DNA of 64,000 nucleotides from Peterkaempfera bronchialis (GTDB taxonomy: Bacteria > Actinomycetota > Actinomycetes > Streptomycetales > Streptomycetaceae). Positions 34,943-48,195 of the stretch are shown here, one piece after another. The notes under the pieces are model-generated. The model saw nothing but the letters and a program-made list of their open reading frames with translations, was not told where the DNA came from and searched no databases. The position numbers and the translations under genes are program-made. Where the stretch lies: contig NZ_CP031264.1 in NCBI RefSeq assembly GCF_003258605.2, positions 3,472,001 through 3,536,000 on the forward strand. The letters run 5' to 3'. Numbering within the stretch: the first letter of the stretch is position 1; each line of letters opens with the position of its first letter.

Positions 34943-35530
34943 GTGACCGATGCGCAGAGCGAGCGCGAGCCTGCCCTTCCCGGACCGGCCCTTCCCGGAC
35001 CGGCCCTCCCCGAATCGGGCCCCGCCGGACCGGCCCTGTCCGGCATCGACCTCGCCCGGGTCGCCCTGCGCGCCGCCAAGGAGCAGGCCCGGGAGCGCGG
35101 CGAGCAGGTCCGGCAGAAGAAGGAGTCCCGGCGCCGGGGGCTGCGCAGCGGCGCCCGCGCCGACGGCCGCGATCCGGTGCCGCTGGGCGCCGCGATGCGG
35201 CAGCTGATCACCGAGCGCGGCTGGGAGGCCCCGGCCGCGGTGGGCGGGGTGATGGGCCGCTGGCCGCAGATCGTGGGCGCGGAGATCGCCGCCCACTGCA
35301 CCCCCGAGCACTATGCCGAGGACGCCTGCGAGCTGAGGGTGCGCTGCGACTCCACGGCCTGGGCCACCCAGCTGCGGCTGCTGGCCCCGCAGCTGGTCGC
35401 CCGGCTCAATGCCGAGCTGGGGCATGGCGCGGTGAAGCTGATCAAGGTGCAGGGTCCGGCCGGTCCCGCCCGCAGCTACGGGCGGCTGCGCGCACCCGGG
35501 AGCAGGGGTCCGGGGGACACCTGGGGCTGA
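34943..35530 (+). CDS. dciA: DUF721 protein, DciA-type replicative helicase loader
   Basis: The 195-residue protein has an N-terminal disordered part with three repeats (PALPG, PALPG, PALPE), a basic helix and then the DUF721 KH-like domain (ERGWEAPAAVGGVMGRWPQIVG and later LRVRCDSTAWATQLRLLAPQ-type sequence). DciA is the ancestral protein that loads or guides DnaB helicase in bacteria without DnaC/DnaI, including mycobacteria, where it also lies between recF and gyrB. The GTG at 34943 has AAGGAG about ten bases upstream. Confidence 0.9.
   Translation: MTDAQSEREPALPGPALPGPALPESGPAGPALSGIDLARVALRAAKEQARERGEQVRQKKESRRRGLRSGARADGRDPVPLGAAMRQLITERGWEAPAAVGGVMGRWPQIVGAEIAAHCTPEHYAEDACELRVRCDSTAWATQLRLLAPQLVARLNAELGHGAVKLIKVQGPAGPARSYGRLRAPGSRGPGDTWG
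34974..35018. repeat. 15-bp tandem repeats coding PALPG/PALPG/PALPE
   Basis: Three adjacent units of 15 bases (the first two nearly identical, the third diverged) lie in the disordered N-terminal part of dciA. The length is in frame. Confidence 0.6.
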
Positions 35531-35691
35531 GGCGTCCGGTGGACCCGTCGGGCCGTGTTGCGGAGCCGCTGGGTGCCCATTTGAACGCAGTTGGCCCCCC
35601 GCCTGAGTATCGGGACATGTGCGGAGGGGATTCAGCGCGGCACATCAGCGCTCAGGGGCTGGCAAACGCCCGTCTCTGTCGGCGGTACCGG

Positions 35692-35697
35692 TAGACT
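35692..35697 (+). promoter_or_regulatory. Possible -10 box of gyrB
   Basis: TAGACT lies 106 bases before the gyrB start in a 273-bp gap and resembles the sigma-HrdB -10 consensus TANNNT. No clear -35 box is seen, so the call is weak. Confidence 0.3.
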
Positions 35698-35728
35698 GGA
35701 GGCAATACACCGCCGCTTGCGGTTCTGA

Positions 35729-37810
<2,082 letters not shown>

Positions 37811-37863
37811 CCCCGCCCGGTCGGATGCCAGGACAGCAGCGCGCGAAAGGAAACTGACCAGCA

Positions 37864-40536
<2,673 letters not shown>

Positions 40537-40556
40537 GCCTCGCTTCCCAGCCGACA

Positions 40557-40602
40557 CGGCCGGACGGGCGTTCGCGGCATCGCCGCGTACACCGTCCGGC
40601 CG
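40557..40602 (+). terminator. Terminator of gyrA
   Basis: An 11-bp perfect stem (40557-40567 with 40592-40602) encloses an inner hairpin and begins 20 bases after the gyrA stop. Confidence 0.75.
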
Positions 40603-40698
40603 GTCGGCTGACCGCCGGGCAGTGCGCCCGGCGTGGAACCATTTGGACTGACCAGGACGGAGACAGCCGGCCTGGAGGGGAACTGCGGGAGGACCAGG

Positions 40699-41487
40699 GT
40701 GAGTGGAGCCACGGGCGCTGCGGGCGGCGGAGCCGCCGGGGGCCGGCAGGGGTCCGCGCAGGCCAGAAGTCAGGGCGGACACCAGGCGGCCCCCGGCCCG
40801 GGTCATCGGGGCCCGGCCGAGCAGCCTGCCGCCTCGACCTCGCTGATGCCTCCGATGGCTGACGCCGGACCGGGTGGCCCTGCCGCCGCCCAGGGGCAGG
40901 GCGGCGGGTCCGGCTACGGCTACCCGCAGGCCCCGCAGACGCCGCCGGCGCCTGCGGGCGGTGCGGGCCCGGCGCAGCCCGGCGCCGCGGCCGCCGGCTA
41001 CTCGCAGCCCACGACATACACCAAGGGCCAGCCCACCCCCGCCCGGGGAACCCGCACCGGCGGCACCACCGCCCGCCGCCCGGGAGGCAGCCCCGCCGCC
41101 GCAGGCGCGGCGGCCCGCACCCGCAAGGCGCGACTGCGGGTGACCAAGGTGGACCCCTGGTCGGTGATGAAGGTGAGCTTCCTGCTCTCCATCGCCCTCG
41201 GGGTGGTCACCATCGTGGCCGCCTGCGTGCTGTGGATGGTGCTCGACGGGATCGGGGTCTTCGACTCGGTCGGCGGCACCCTCAAGGACGTCACCGGCTC
41301 CGACACCAGTCAGGGCTTCGACCTCCAGTCCTACCTGAGCTTCGGTAAGACCTTCCTGTTCAGCACGATCATCGCGGTGATCGACATCGTGCTGCTGACC
41401 GCACTCGCCACCCTGGGCGCCTTCATCTACAACACCGCCGCCGGTTTCTCCGGCGGCATCGAGGTGACCCTCGCCGAGGAGGAGTGA
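40699..41487 (+). CDS. DUF3566 membrane protein
   Basis: The 262-residue protein has a 145-residue Gly/Ala/Pro/Gln-rich cytoplasmic N-terminus and then the DUF3566 domain (VTKVDPWSVMKVSFLLSIAL) with two membrane helices. The family lies after gyrA in most actinobacteria (Rv0007 in M. tuberculosis). Its role is unknown; placement and topology suggest an envelope or division function. The GTG at 40699 has GGGAGG six bases upstream; the longer frame to 40633 has none. Confidence 0.88.
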   Translation: MSGATGAAGGGAAGGRQGSAQARSQGGHQAAPGPGHRGPAEQPAASTSLMPPMADAGPGGPAAAQGQGGGSGYGYPQAPQTPPAPAGGAGPAQPGAAAAGYSQPTTYTKGQPTPARGTRTGGTTARRPGGSPAAAGAAARTRKARLRVTKVDPWSVMKVSFLLSIALGVVTIVAACVLWMVLDGIGVFDSVGGTLKDVTGSDTSQGFDLQSYLSFGKTFLFSTIIAVIDIVLLTALATLGAFIYNTAAGFSGGIEVTLAEEE

Positions 41488-41503
41488 CCTCTCCTCATCG
41501 CCT

Positions 41504-41539
41504 GCGGGCCCGGACCGGCACCCTCCGGTCCGGGCCCGC
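41504..41539 (+). terminator. Terminator of the DUF3566 gene
   Basis: A perfect 15-bp stem (41504-41518 with 41525-41539) and six-base loop follow the stop codon by 16 bases. Confidence 0.87.
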
Positions 41540-41646
41540 TGCGTGCTGCCGTCTGAGCTGCGCTTTGCACGATCGGCGGCCGGGCGGCACGCCCGGATAC
41601 GGATTTGGGCGTTCGGCCTCGATCCGCTAATCTTTCAGTGCAGCGC

Positions 41647-41720
41647 GGGGCTATAGCTCAGACGGTTAGAGCGCTTCCCTGATAAGGAAGAGGCCACAGG
41701 TTCAAGTCCTGTTAGCCCCA
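41647..41720 (+). tRNA. tRNA-Ile (anticodon GAT)
   Basis: The 74-base cloverleaf has acceptor arms GGGGCTA and TAGCCCC, a D arm, an anticodon loop CTGATAA (anticodon GAT) and a T arm with GGTTCAAGTCC. The discriminator base is A. CCA is not encoded (CCC follows). It lies downstream of gyrA and DUF3566, as in mycobacteria. Confidence 0.96.
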
Positions 41721-41731
41721 CCCGCAAGGCC

Positions 41732-41763
41732 CAGGGCCGGATACCGCAAGGTGTCCGGCCCTG
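41732..41763 (+). terminator. Terminator of tRNA-Ile
   Basis: A 14-bp stem with one G-U pair (41732-41745 with 41750-41763), a GCAA tetraloop and a nearby GTTTTC follow the tRNA by 11 bases. Confidence 0.85.
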
Positions 41764-42027
41764 AGTCGTTTTCAGCGCAGGGGTTCTTTTCCGTGCAGGA
41801 CAGGGTCGGCCGCTCCGGGCCTCGTGGCGTCAGGGTGGTGTCCGGGGTGGGGGGTTGGCGGTCGGAGGCCGGTAGGGCACAAGTGTGTATCATCGGCCGC
41901 ACGGCGGTTGCCACCATGGCCGCCTGTTCGCACTCGCACACGCGGACCCCGCTGGGCCGGCCGCATCCATGGACGGCCGGGAGAGCCCGGCGGAGCCCCC
42001 AGACGTTAAGAAGGACGAGGTCGCGCG
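41764..42027 (+). promoter_or_regulatory. Leader region of the DLW-39 gene
   Basis: The 264 bases hold no credible gene. TATCAT at 41888-41893 could be a -10 box for the short downstream gene, with no clear -35. Nothing else stands out. Confidence 0.35.
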
Positions 42028-42165
42028 GTGAAGAAGCTCCTCCTGATCGCCCTGGCCGCCGTCGGCGGTTACTTTGTGTACCGCCAGGTTCAGGCCGACC
42101 GCGCCGAGCAGGACCTGTGGACCGAGGCCACCGACCCGGTCCCGGCCGGTGCGGGCGCCCGCTGA
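42028..42165 (+). CDS. DLW-39 family small membrane protein
   Basis: The 45-residue protein begins KKLLLIALAAVGGYFVYRQ, a single membrane helix, and carries EQDLWTEATD, the DLW motif that names the family. It is conserved in actinobacteria near the gyrA-tRNA region, but its function is not known. The GTG at 42028 has a GGACGAGG stretch upstream. A classical hairpin with a T-run follows. Confidence 0.85.
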   Translation: MKKLLLIALAAVGGYFVYRQVQADRAEQDLWTEATDPVPAGAGAR

Positions 42166-42194
42166 GACGGAACACGCTCCAGGACTCCTCGGGG

Positions 42195-42218
42195 AACCCC
42201 GGCCCTGCGGCCGGGGTT
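42195..42218 (+). terminator. Terminator of the DLW-39 gene
   Basis: AACCCCGGCC and GGCCGGGGTT form a perfect 10-bp stem with a CTGC loop, followed by TCTTC. It is the most classical intrinsic terminator in the window. Confidence 0.9.
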
Positions 42219-42255
42219 TCTTCGTCGGTGTGACCGGGATCGCACGGGGCGCGTT

Positions 42256-42269
42256 GTTTCACGTGAAAC
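42256..42269. other. parS site (perfect) right of oriC
   Basis: GTTTCACGTGAAAC is an exact match. It is the only parS site found on the right side of oriC in this window, 11 kb from it. Confidence 0.93.
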
Positions 42270-42371
42270 AGCGGTCGGGCCGGGCTTCGGGGGAGGCAGG
42301 TGCGATACCTGCTCAAGATTGGCCCCGGGACCAGGTACCCTGGTGCGCGGCGGATCTTCCGGGACCGCCGA

Positions 42372-42444
42372 GGGGCCTTAGCTCAGTTGGTAGAGCGCCG
42401 TCTTTGCATGGCGGATGTCAGGGGTTCGACTCCCCTAGGCTCCA
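42372..42444 (+). tRNA. tRNA-Ala (anticodon TGC)
   Basis: The 73-base cloverleaf has acceptor arms GGGGCCT and AGGCTCC (one G-U pair), anticodon loop TTTGCAT with TGC, and a T arm with GGTTCGACTCC. The discriminator is A and no CCA is encoded. Confidence 0.96.
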
Positions 42445-42518
42445 CAGTTCCACAGCTTCCACCCGAGCCCCGGTCTGCCCGCGCAGGCCGGGGCTCGGCC
42501 GTACCCGAAGGGTTCCGG

Positions 42519-43781
42519 ATGGCCGGGCTGGTCGTACTGCTCCTTGTCGCGGTGGTCGTGCTCGGCGCCGCGCACTGGTACCTCTGGCGCCGCCTGGTAC
42601 GCGATGTGACCGGCTCGCGGCGGCTGCGGCGGGTCGGTGCGGCGGTGGCCGTGGTGCTGGCGCTGCTGGTACCGGTCACGCTGGTCGGTACCCGGCAGCT
42701 CGGCCCGGTGCACTCCGGGTGGCTGGCCTGGCCGGGCTTCCTCTGGATGGCGCTGCTCTTCTATCTGTTCCTGGCACTGGCGGTGCTGGAGCTGCCGCGC
42801 CTGGCCGCGCTGCGGATCGCGGGGCGTACGACCCGGGCGACCCGGGCGACCTGGGTGGATGCGGCGGTGCCGGTGGGCGGCGGCATAGCCCAGGCTGAGA
42901 GTCCCGCCGAGGGCCAGCCGGAGTCGCCGCCGGTCGGCCGCCGTCTGGTGATCGCCCGGGGGGCCGCGCTCGCCGCGACCGCCGCCGCTGCGGGGACGGT
43001 CGGCTACGGGCTGTACCGGGGTCTCGGCGCACCGGAGGTGAAGACCGTCCAGGTCGGGCTGAAGCGGCTGGACCCGAGGCTGGCTGGCTTCCGGATCACC
43101 ATGGCCAGCGACATCCACCTCGGCCCGATCCTCGGCCGCGCCCACACCGAGCGGATCGTCCGCCTGATCAACGCCACCTCGCCGGACCTGGTGGCCGTGG
43201 TCGGCGACCTGGCGGACGGCAGCGCCGCCGAGCTGGGTCCGGCGGCCGAGCCGCTGGCCCGACTGGTCTCCCGGCACGGGACCTTCTTCGTCACCGGCAA
43301 CCACGACTACTTCTCCGGGGCGGACGCCTGGATCGAGGAGCTGGCCGACTTCGGGGTGCGTACCCTGCGCAACCAGCACCTGGAGATCGCCCATGGGGCG
43401 GCCGCCTTCGACCTGGCCGGGGTCAACGACGTCACCGGCTCCTCGTACCACGACGGGCCGGACTTCACCGCCGCGCTGCGCGACCGGGACCCGGACCGCG
43501 CCGTGGTGCTGCTGGCCCACCAGCCGGTGCAGGTGCACGACGCCGTCGCCCATGGCGTGGACCTCCAGCTGTCGGGGCACACCCACGGCGGCCAGCTGGC
43601 GCCGTTCAACTACGCGGTGCGGCTCCAGCAGCCCGTGGTGGCGGGCCTGGCCCGCTTTGCGGGCAGCGGCGGCAGCCCGGACACCCAGCTCTATGTCTCA
43701 CGCGGTGCGGGCGCCTGGGGGCCGCCGGTCCGGGTGGGTGCCCCGCCGGACATCACGGTGATCGAACTCCATCCGGCCTGA
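42519..43781 (+). CDS. Membrane-anchored metallophosphoesterase (YkuE-like)
   Basis: The 420-residue protein has four to five N-terminal hydrophobic segments and a calcineurin-like phosphoesterase domain outside or at the membrane. The metal ligands appear in order as SDIHLG, GDLADG, GNHDYF, LLAHQP and SGHTHGGQ. The family includes YkuE-type enzymes acting on UDP-linked or phospholipid substrates; the substrate here is unknown. The ATG at 42519 has GAAGGG seven bases upstream; the frame to 42300 runs through the tRNA gene and is not used. Confidence 0.9.
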   Translation: MAGLVVLLLVAVVVLGAAHWYLWRRLVRDVTGSRRLRRVGAAVAVVLALLVPVTLVGTRQLGPVHSGWLAWPGFLWMALLFYLFLALAVLELPRLAALRIAGRTTRATRATWVDAAVPVGGGIAQAESPAEGQPESPPVGRRLVIARGAALAATAAAAGTVGYGLYRGLGAPEVKTVQVGLKRLDPRLAGFRITMASDIHLGPILGRAHTERIVRLINATSPDLVAVVGDLADGSAAELGPAAEPLARLVSRHGTFFVTGNHDYFSGADAWIEELADFGVRTLRNQHLEIAHGAAAFDLAGVNDVTGSSYHDGPDFTAALRDRDPDRAVVLLAHQPVQVHDAVAHGVDLQLSGHTHGGQLAPFNYAVRLQQPVVAGLARFAGSGGSPDTQLYVSRGAGAWGPPVRVGAPPDITVIELHPA

Positions 43782-43821
43782 ACGGCGCACGGCTGCCGCG
43801 CAGCCGGGTAGCAGTCCCGGT

Positions 43822-45336
43822 ATGGACGACCGACCGCAGCCGCCGCGCTGCCTGGTCACCGGCGCCACCGGATACATCGGCGGCCGTCTGGTGCCCGAAC
43901 TGCTCTCCGCCGGACATCCGGTGCGCTGCCTGGCCCGTACCCCCTCGAAGCTGCGCGACCAGCCCTGGTCCGGGCAGGTGGAGGCGGTACGGGGCGACGT
44001 CACCGACCCGAAGTCGCTGCGCGGCGCCCTGGACGGTGTGGATGTCGCCTACTACCTGGTGCACGCCCTGGGTACCGGCCGCTCCTTCGAGGAGACCGAC
44101 CGCCGGGCGGCCGGTGCCTTTGCCGAGGCGGCCCGCGCCGCCGGGGTGCGGAGGATCGTCTACCTGGGCGGGCTGACCCCCGTCGGCGTCCCCGAGCAGC
44201 GGCTCTCCCCGCATCTGCGCTCCAGGACCGAGGTCGGCCGGATCCTGCTGGACTCCGGGGTGCCCACGGCGGTACTGCGCGCCGCGGTGATCCTGGGATC
44301 CGGGTCCGCCTCCTTCGAGATGCTGCGCTATCTCACCGAGCGGCTGCCCGTGATGGTCACCCCCAGCTGGGTGTCCACCCGCATCCAGCCGGTGGCGGTC
44401 CGCGATGTGCTGCGCCTGCTGGTGGCCGCCGCCGCACTGCCGCCGGAGGTCAACCGCACCTTCGACATCGGCGGCCCCGAGGTGCTGACGTACCGGGAGA
44501 TGATGTCCCGGTACGCGGCCGTCGCCCGGCTGCCGCGGCGGCTGATCCTGCCGGTGCCGGTGCTGACCCCGAGACTGTCCAGCCACTGGGTCGGACTGGT
44601 CACTCCGGTGCCGAACTCCATCGCCCGCCCGCTGGTGGAGTCGCTGCGCCACGAGGTGGTCTGCACCGAGCACGACATCGCCCGGTATGTGCCCGATCCG
44701 CCGGGCGGCCTGGTCGGCTTCGACCAAGCGGTGGAGCTGGCCCTGAAGCGGGTCCGGGAGGCGGATGTGGCCACCCGCTGGTCATCGGCCTCGGTGCCCG
44801 GTGCCCCCAGCGACCCGCTGCCCACCGACCCGGACTGGGCGGGCGGCAGCCTCTACCGGGACGAGCGCGAGCTGGCGGTCGACGCCCCGCCGGAGGCGCT
44901 GTGGAGGGTCATCGAGGGGATCGGCGGGGAGAACGGCTGGTACTCCTTCCCGCTCGCCTGGGCGGTACGGGGCCTGCTGGACCGGCTGGTCGGCGGGGTG
45001 GGACTGCGCCGTGGGCGGCGTGATCCGCACCGGTTGCGGGTCGGCGACTCACTGGACTTCTGGCGGGTGGAGGAGGTGCGGCCGGGCCGGCTGCTGCGGC
45101 TGCGGGCGGAGATGCGGCTGCCGGGCCTGGCCTGGCTGGAACTGGCCGTCGAGCCGGATGGCCGGGGCGGTGCCCGCTACCGGCAGCGGGCGCTGTTCCA
45201 CCCGCACGGCCTCGCCGGGCACGCCTACTGGTGGAGTGTGGCGCCGTTCCACACGGTGGTCTTCGGCGGCATGGCCCGCAGGATCGCCCGGCGGGCCGCA
45301 GCAGAGCCGGAGCCGGAGCGCGGAGTGCCCGCCTGA
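43822..45336 (+). CDS. SDR-type oxidoreductase with C-terminal DUF2867 domain
   Basis: The 504-residue protein starts with an extended/atypical SDR NAD(P) fold (CLVTGATGYIGGRLVPELL, then GDVTDP and YYLVHALG), as in NmrA-like proteins. It ends with a DUF2867 domain of about 150 residues (SLYRDERELAVDAPPEALW and later GLRRGRRDP-type sequence), which has a START-like fold. The fusion occurs in many actinobacteria, and the function is unknown. It follows the metallophosphoesterase by 40 bases and may be co-transcribed. Confidence 0.85.
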   Translation: MDDRPQPPRCLVTGATGYIGGRLVPELLSAGHPVRCLARTPSKLRDQPWSGQVEAVRGDVTDPKSLRGALDGVDVAYYLVHALGTGRSFEETDRRAAGAFAEAARAAGVRRIVYLGGLTPVGVPEQRLSPHLRSRTEVGRILLDSGVPTAVLRAAVILGSGSASFEMLRYLTERLPVMVTPSWVSTRIQPVAVRDVLRLLVAAAALPPEVNRTFDIGGPEVLTYREMMSRYAAVARLPRRLILPVPVLTPRLSSHWVGLVTPVPNSIARPLVESLRHEVVCTEHDIARYVPDPPGGLVGFDQAVELALKRVREADVATRWSSASVPGAPSDPLPTDPDWAGGSLYRDERELAVDAPPEALWRVIEGIGGENGWYSFPLAWAVRGLLDRLVGGVGLRRGRRDPHRLRVGDSLDFWRVEEVRPGRLLRLRAEMRLPGLAWLELAVEPDGRGGARYRQRALFHPHGLAGHAYWWSVAPFHTVVFGGMARRIARRAAAEPEPERGVPA

Positions 45337-45380
45337 GTGGGCGGCGGCCAGCGGTCCCGAGCGGCCCGGAGGACGGCGTA

Positions 45381-45431
45381 CAGGGCGGTGGGGGGAGCCG
45401 ACCTGTGCGGCCGACTCCCCCCACCGCCCTG
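45381..45431. terminator. Shared terminator of the SDR gene and DUF5324 gene
   Basis: A perfect 17-bp stem (45381-45397 with 45415-45431) lies between convergent stops. Flanking bases (near 45366-45379 and 45433-45446) extend the pairing with small gaps, so the whole hairpin is very long. Confidence 0.9.
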
Positions 45432-45462
45432 CGTCCCGCCGTCCGGCCCGGGCGGCGCTCGG

Positions 45463-46281
45463 TCAAGGCTTCTTCTTGCCCTTCCCGTCGTGCTTGGTCT
45501 CGTCCTGACCGGCCTCGGTCTCGGAGGCGGGCGGCCCCGAGCCGTCGACGGTGTTGCCCTGGGTGGCGGCCTCGGCGGCCACGATGCCGGTCGCGGAGAC
45601 CGAGCGGACCTGGTCGGAGGCCCAGCCGGGCTCCTCCAGGGGCGGTTCGACCAGCCACTCCGGGCTGCTCTGCCCACGCCACCACTTCCAGGCCGCCGCA
45701 CCGCCGCCCACCAGCACGCCGACCACCAGCAGCCGCCGTGCCACCCGGCCGCACCGCTCACGCCGGGCCTTCCTGCGGACCAGCTTCTCGATGTCGGCGG
45801 CCGTCACCTGGCCGCGCAGCGCGGCCAGCGCGGCGGCGCCCCGGGACTGGGCCTCCTGGGTGACCGGCACGGCCGCGTTCCTGGCCTCCTCGACCAGGGT
45901 GGCGACGGCGGGGGCGGTGGTCGCCCGGGCCTGCCGACCGGCGGCGAGGGCGGCGTCCCGGGCGTTCAGTGCCGTCTCCCGGGTCAGCTGGGCAGCCCAG
46001 GCGGCGGCCTCCTCGATCTGCGGCGGCACGCCGGCCCTGGCCTGTCCGACGCGCGGCGCCAGATGCTGCGCATAGGTGCTGCGGGCCGCGCAGCGGGCCT
46101 GGGCGGCGGCCTGGGCCGCGGCCGCCTCCACCTTGGGCGCCAGCGCCTCGACCCGGGGCGCCAGCCTCCGGCGGGCCTCCTCCGCGTACTGCGCAGCGGT
46201 GCCCTTGGCCGTGGCCGCGTACGGCGCCAGGGTGTCCCGGGTCTTTCCGGCAGCATCACGCGCTGCGTCCAAGCGGGTCAC
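45463..46281 (-). CDS. DUF5324 family protein
   Basis: The 272-residue protein starts TRLDAARDAAGKTRD and is an Ala/Arg/Glu-rich helical protein over residues 1-170, probably coiled. One membrane helix (RLLVVGVLVGGGAAAWKWW) and a disordered, Lys-rich tail follow. The family is nearly confined to Streptomycetaceae, which supports the taxonomic call; its function is unknown. The GTG at 46281 has GGAGGA upstream. The longer frame to 46362 lacks a ribosome site at its start. Confidence 0.82.
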   Translation of the reverse strand: MTRLDAARDAAGKTRDTLAPYAATAKGTAAQYAEEARRRLAPRVEALAPKVEAAAAQAAAQARCAARSTYAQHLAPRVGQARAGVPPQIEEAAAWAAQLTRETALNARDAALAAGRQARATTAPAVATLVEEARNAAVPVTQEAQSRGAAALAALRGQVTAADIEKLVRRKARRERCGRVARRLLVVGVLVGGGAAAWKWWRGQSSPEWLVEPPLEEPGWASDQVRSVSATGIVAAEAATQGNTVDGSGPPASETEAGQDETKHDGKGKKKP

Positions 46282-46500
46282 GAGATCCTCCTCCTCGGTG
46301 GCATTCGGTAATCGCCTCTCCACCTCGTCAGAGATCATGCCTGCCGGGACATCCACCGGCATGCCGGAATAGGCCGTATGCGGCGGCCTCCGGACCGGGT
46401 GTGGCAGGCTGTTCCGGCCGGTGCGAGGTGCTTGCCGCTCCCTCCTCTTCCGGGACGTGCGAGGATTCTTCTGTCAGTGACGTACGTAGGAAGGCACATC

Positions 46501-47025
46501 GTGGCCGAGGAACTGTTCGCCACCCTGAAGACCAACCGCGGCGACATCGTGATCAAGCTCTTTCCGAACCACGCCCCCAAGACGGTGGCGAACTTCGTCG
46601 AGCTGGCCGAAGGCAGCCGCAAGTGGACCGACCCGCGCAACGGGCAGGAGACCACGGAGCCGCTGTACAACGGCACGGTGTTCCACCGCGTCATCTCGGG
46701 CTTCATGATCCAGGGCGGTGACCCGCTGGGCACCGGCACCGGCGGCCCTGGCTACAGCTTTGCCGACGAGTTCCACCCGGAGCTCTCGTTCGACCGCCCG
46801 TACCTGCTCGCGATGGCCAACGCCGGGCCGGGCACCAACGGGTCGCAGTTCTTTGTGACGGTCGCGCCGACCGCATGGCTGACCCGCAAGCACACCATCT
46901 TCGGCGAGGTCGCCGATGAGGCCAGCAAGCGGGTGGTGGACGCCGTCGCCACCGTGCCGACCCGTCCGGGCGACCGCCCGCTGGACGACGTGGTGATCGA
47001 GTCCGTGGAGATCACCCGCCGCTGA
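46501..47025 (+). CDS. ppiA: Peptidyl-prolyl cis-trans isomerase, cyclophilin type
   Basis: The 174-residue cytoplasmic protein speeds proline isomerisation in folding. The cyclophilin signature FHRVISGFMIQGGDP and the NGSQFFVT active-site motif are intact, and there is no signal peptide. The GTG at 46501 has GGAAGG seven bases upstream. M. tuberculosis ppiA is also near the tRNA-Ile/Ala pair and crgA. Confidence 0.95.
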   Translation: MAEELFATLKTNRGDIVIKLFPNHAPKTVANFVELAEGSRKWTDPRNGQETTEPLYNGTVFHRVISGFMIQGGDPLGTGTGGPGYSFADEFHPELSFDRPYLLAMANAGPGTNGSQFFVTVAPTAWLTRKHTIFGEVADEASKRVVDAVATVPTRPGDRPLDDVVIESVEITRR

Positions 47026-47062
47026 GCGGCGCCGATCGCACGGTGCCGGTCGCATGGCATCA

Positions 47063-47105
47063 CACCCGGTCCCCGGCGGTGCGCTGGCACCGCCGGGGCC
47101 GGGTG
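47063..47105 (+). terminator. Terminator of ppiA
   Basis: Arms 47063-47082 and 47087-47105 form a 19-bp stem with one bulged T (47070) and a four-base loop. A second small hairpin follows at 47110-47128. Confidence 0.88.
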
Positions 47106-47182
47106 CCCTCCGGCGTCCCGTACGCCGGGAAACCGCCGGACCACCCGTTACGGAACGCGGCACCACTGAGGAGGTAGCCCCG

Positions 47183-48163
47183 ATGCTTCCCGACGAAGGC
47201 CGTCGTCCCGACGCGCGGCCCCAGGGATCACCGCCGCCACGACCCACGGTGCCGCCCCCACCGGCCGTGCCCCCGCAGGCGGCGGCCGTGCCGCCGCAGC
47301 CCGCCGCCGCCCCGCAGGTGCCGGGGCTGCCCCGGTGCTACCGCCACCCGGACCATGAGACCGGCATCGGCTGCACCCGCTGCGGGCGGCCGATCTGCCC
47401 GCTCTGCATGGTCAGCGCCTCGGTGGGGTTCCAGTGCCCGGAGTGCGTGCGCGGCGGCCACCAGGGCGTACGGGAGGCCCGGACCCGGTTCGGCGGCCGT
47501 CCCGTCGACGACCCGGCGCTGGTCACCAGGATCCTGATCGGCCTCAATGTGGCGGTCTTCGCCCTGGTGCACCTGGTCGGCTTCTCGCTTGTCGTCCGAC
47601 TGGGGCTGGTGGGCAGGGGCTGGGACCAGGGGCAGGAGATCGGTGTCGCGGCCGGGCCGGGCCAGTGGTACCGGCTGCTCACCGCGGTCTTCCTGCACTG
47701 GGACTGGTGGCACATCGGGCTCAATATGCTCTCGCTGTGGTGGATCGGACCGCAGCTGGAGCAGGTGCTGGGGCGGCTGCGCTATACGGCGCTCTACCTG
47801 GTGTCGGGGCTGGTCGGCAGCGCCCTGTCCTTCATGGTGGCCGGGGCGGGCGGCTTCTCGCTGGGCGCCTCGGGGGCGATCTTCGGACTGCTCGGCGCCA
47901 CGGTGGTGCTGCACCGGGTGAACGGCTATCCGCTGGGCCCGATCGTGGCCCTGGTGGGCTTCAACCTGATCCTGACCTTCTCCATGACCGGCATCGACTG
48001 GCGGGCCCATGTGGGAGGTCTGGTCGCCGGCGGCCTGACGGCGCTGGGGATGGTGCGGGCGCCCGCGTCCCGGCGGGGCCTGGTGCAGAGCGTGTCGGTG
48101 GGCGCCATGGTGCTGGTGGCCCTGGGCCTGGTGGTGCTGGGGACAGCCGCGATCAACGGCTGA
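47183..48163 (+). CDS. Rhomboid family intramembrane serine protease
   Basis: The 326-residue protein has a Pro-rich N-terminus and then a zinc-binding motif (CYRHPDHETGIGCTRCGRPI with further CPLC and CPEC), like a B-box/ribbon. Six or more membrane helices follow. The catalytic serine is in LGASGAIFG and the catalytic histidine in DWRAHVGG. The substrates are unknown. The zinc-ribbon-rhomboid layout is typical of actinobacteria. The ATG at 47183 has GAGGAGG eight bases upstream. It is convergent with crgA. Confidence 0.92.
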   Translation: MLPDEGRRPDARPQGSPPPRPTVPPPPAVPPQAAAVPPQPAAAPQVPGLPRCYRHPDHETGIGCTRCGRPICPLCMVSASVGFQCPECVRGGHQGVREARTRFGGRPVDDPALVTRILIGLNVAVFALVHLVGFSLVVRLGLVGRGWDQGQEIGVAAGPGQWYRLLTAVFLHWDWWHIGLNMLSLWWIGPQLEQVLGRLRYTALYLVSGLVGSALSFMVAGAGGFSLGASGAIFGLLGATVVLHRVNGYPLGPIVALVGFNLILTFSMTGIDWRAHVGGLVAGGLTALGMVRAPASRRGLVQSVSVGAMVLVALGLVVLGTAAING

Positions 48164-48195
48164 CCGCACCCCCGGATCCCCAGCGATCCCCAGTG

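Noticed and set aside
42300-42518. Upstream extension of the metallophosphoesterase frame
   Set aside because: It runs through the tRNA-Ala gene and has no ribosome site.
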